Assembly (NCBI RefSeq): GCF_023716865.1
Contig: NZ_CP092417.1
Coordinates: forward strand, 598,001-662,000
Reading direction: 5' to 3'
Length of the DNA stretch: 64,000 nt
Source of the DNA: Endozoicomonas sp. SCSIO W0465
Lineage (GTDB): Bacteria > Pseudomonadota > Gammaproteobacteria > Pseudomonadales > Endozoicomonadaceae
Shown here one piece after another: positions 63,274-64,000 of the stretch. Made by a program: the position numbers and the translations under genes. How positions within the stretch are numbered: the first letter of the stretch is position 1; each line of letters starts with the position of its first letter. The notes under the pieces are model-generated. The model made no database searches, was not told where the DNA came from, and saw only the letters and a program-made list of their open reading frames with translations.

Positions 63274-64000
63274 TTACCGGGCCACATTACCAGCAACGTT
63301 CAAGGCATCCCACGTTCGGGCAAAGGGTGGAGCATAACAGAAGTCCATCATCCCCAGATCGTCCGTTGTTAAACCACCTTTAATGGCCGCAACCAAAGCA
63401 TCAACCCTTAATACCGCGCCTCGTCCACCGGCAATCTGGCCACCCAGCAGTTTTTTGCTGGCGGTTTCATAAACCAGCTTCACCAGAATATCAGACTGTC
63501 CCGGGTAGTAGTTGGTATGGTCTTTGTCTTTGATCACCACGGTCTGGTAGTCGATACCCTGTTCCTGTGCTTCCTGTTCACCGAGACCAACACGTCCGGC
63601 TTCCAGGCTGAGCACTTTGACGCAGGCAGCGCCATACGCACCAGGGAAGTGTTTATCCAGACCACCCATTACTTCGCCGACAAGGCGTCCCATTTTATTG
63701 GCGTATGTGGCGAGGGGAATCCATACCGGTTTTTGCAGCTGTCCATGGATGACCGTTGCACAGTCTCCGGCACTAAAGATATTGGGCAGATTGGTTCTGC
63801 CCTGATCATCAGTAACAATGGCGCCATTGTCCAGCATTTCCAGACCGGTGCCACCAACAACAACAAGAGAGTCGCTGACAAAACGGGTATTGGGGCGGAC
63901 TCCGGTACAAAGCACCACCAGATCCGCCCGGTACTGGCCTTTGTCAGTGGTTAATAGAAGGCGATGGTCTTCATCTTCAGGCTTTTCATACTCAGATAGG
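63274..64000 (-). CDS. FAD/NAD(P)-dependent oxidoreductase, CoA-disulfide reductase-like, 3' part
   Basis: The 241 residues visible continue beyond the window end on the N-terminal side. They show the late half of a pyridine nucleotide-disulfide oxidoreductase: LVVLCTGVRPNTRF, NIFSAGDCATV (FAD-binding GD motif) and WIPLATYANKMGRLVGEVMGG. The C-terminal dimerisation domain has YYPGQSDILVKLVYETASKKLLGGQIAG and ends FARTWDALNVAGNVAR. The two Tyr in the NYYPG segment and the terminal part resemble CoA-disulfide reductase/NADH oxidase. The active-site Cys region is outside, so the exact enzyme cannot be fixed. Confidence 0.88.
   Translation of the reverse strand, partial: LSEYEKPEDEDHRLLLTTDKGQYRADLVVLCTGVRPNTRFVSDSLVVVGGTGLEMLDNGAIVTDDQGRTNLPNIFSAGDCATVIHGQLQKPVWIPLATYANKMGRLVGEVMGGLDKHFPGAYGAACVKVLSLEAGRVGLGEQEAQEQGIDYQTVVIKDKDHTNYYPGQSDILVKLVYETASKKLLGGQIAGGRGAVLRVDALVAAIKGGLTTDDLGMMDFCYAPPFARTWDALNVAGNVAR

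Noticed and set aside
1..64000. tRNA, rRNA, CRISPR arrays and a replication origin
   Set aside because: Looked for by eye on both strands; nothing with clover-leaf, rRNA or repeat-spacer structure was found, but short or unusual RNAs could be missed without a covariance search.

Overview
The window looks like a chromosomal segment of a gammaproteobacterium of the Oceanospirillales/Endozoicomonas type. Two signals point there. The core genes and their order are gamma-proteobacterial: cyaY / lptM-lysA-dapF-DUF484-xerC, dksA-gluQ with sfsA beside it, cbrX-cbrA-cbrB, and an orphan napF. Between them lie insertion sequences, group II introns, MITE-like repeats, broken genes and large proteins with eukaryote-like features, as is common in animal-associated marine symbionts. 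The genus is inferred from this pattern and no marker gene was compared.

Layout. 1-4.6 kb is a stack of mobile elements: the 5' part of a group II intron inside a PAP2-phosphatase gene, an ISNCY-like element a few bases upstream of that gene, and an IS66 element with a perfect 8-bp target duplication. 5.6-10.2 kb is an exact 2289-bp tandem duplication carrying two identical NAD-malic enzyme genes. 10.3-16.9 kb holds an unknown coiled-coil protein, a glucosamine-kinase-like enzyme, a TauD-type dioxygenase, and an unknown (possibly ADP-ribosyltransferase-like) protein coupled to a small membrane protein. 16.9-26.9 kb is an array of three paralogous giant beta-helix-like proteins with a single C-terminal membrane anchor; the last also has a mucin-like region of 387-bp repeats crowded with N-glycosylation sequons.

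27.5-30.6 kb has napF and a decaying aaeXAB-type efflux operon containing short tandem repeats. 30.6-36.4 kb is cbrX-cbrA-cbrB, with cbrA cut by an IS element flanked by a 5-bp target duplication. 36.5-39.4 kb is one large unknown gene split by an in-frame TGA; its last part carries a textbook C2H2 zinc finger. 39.5-45.2 kb has an AlkB homologue, a secreted protein, gluQ, dksA, sfsA, a nucleotidyltransferase and a winged-helix protein. 45.4-48.7 kb is a same-strand cluster of unknown proteins (one tandem pair, one copy frameshifted) ending in a eukaryote-like sulfotransferase.

48.7-56.3 kb has tenA, a coiled-coil protein, an outer-membrane porin with an FNR-type site far upstream, a protein with a C-terminal J-domain, 150-bp MITEs, a group II intron whose reverse transcriptase has lost its central catalytic part, and a DUF29 protein. 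56.5-61.2 kb is ordinary chromosome (cyaY; lptM-lysA-dapF-DUF484-xerC). 61.2-64 kb has a 195-bp MITE, another unknown protein and the 3' part of a CoA-disulfide-reductase-like flavoprotein.

Together the window shows steady housekeeping blocks separated by fast-evolving accessory islands. Carbon control (cbrA) and an efflux operon appear to be decaying, malic enzyme dosage has doubled, and several proteins carry host-like modules (J-domain with an SH3-ligand-like motif, C2H2 finger, sulfotransferase, sequon-rich mucin-like domain). No tRNA, rRNA or CRISPR array was found.
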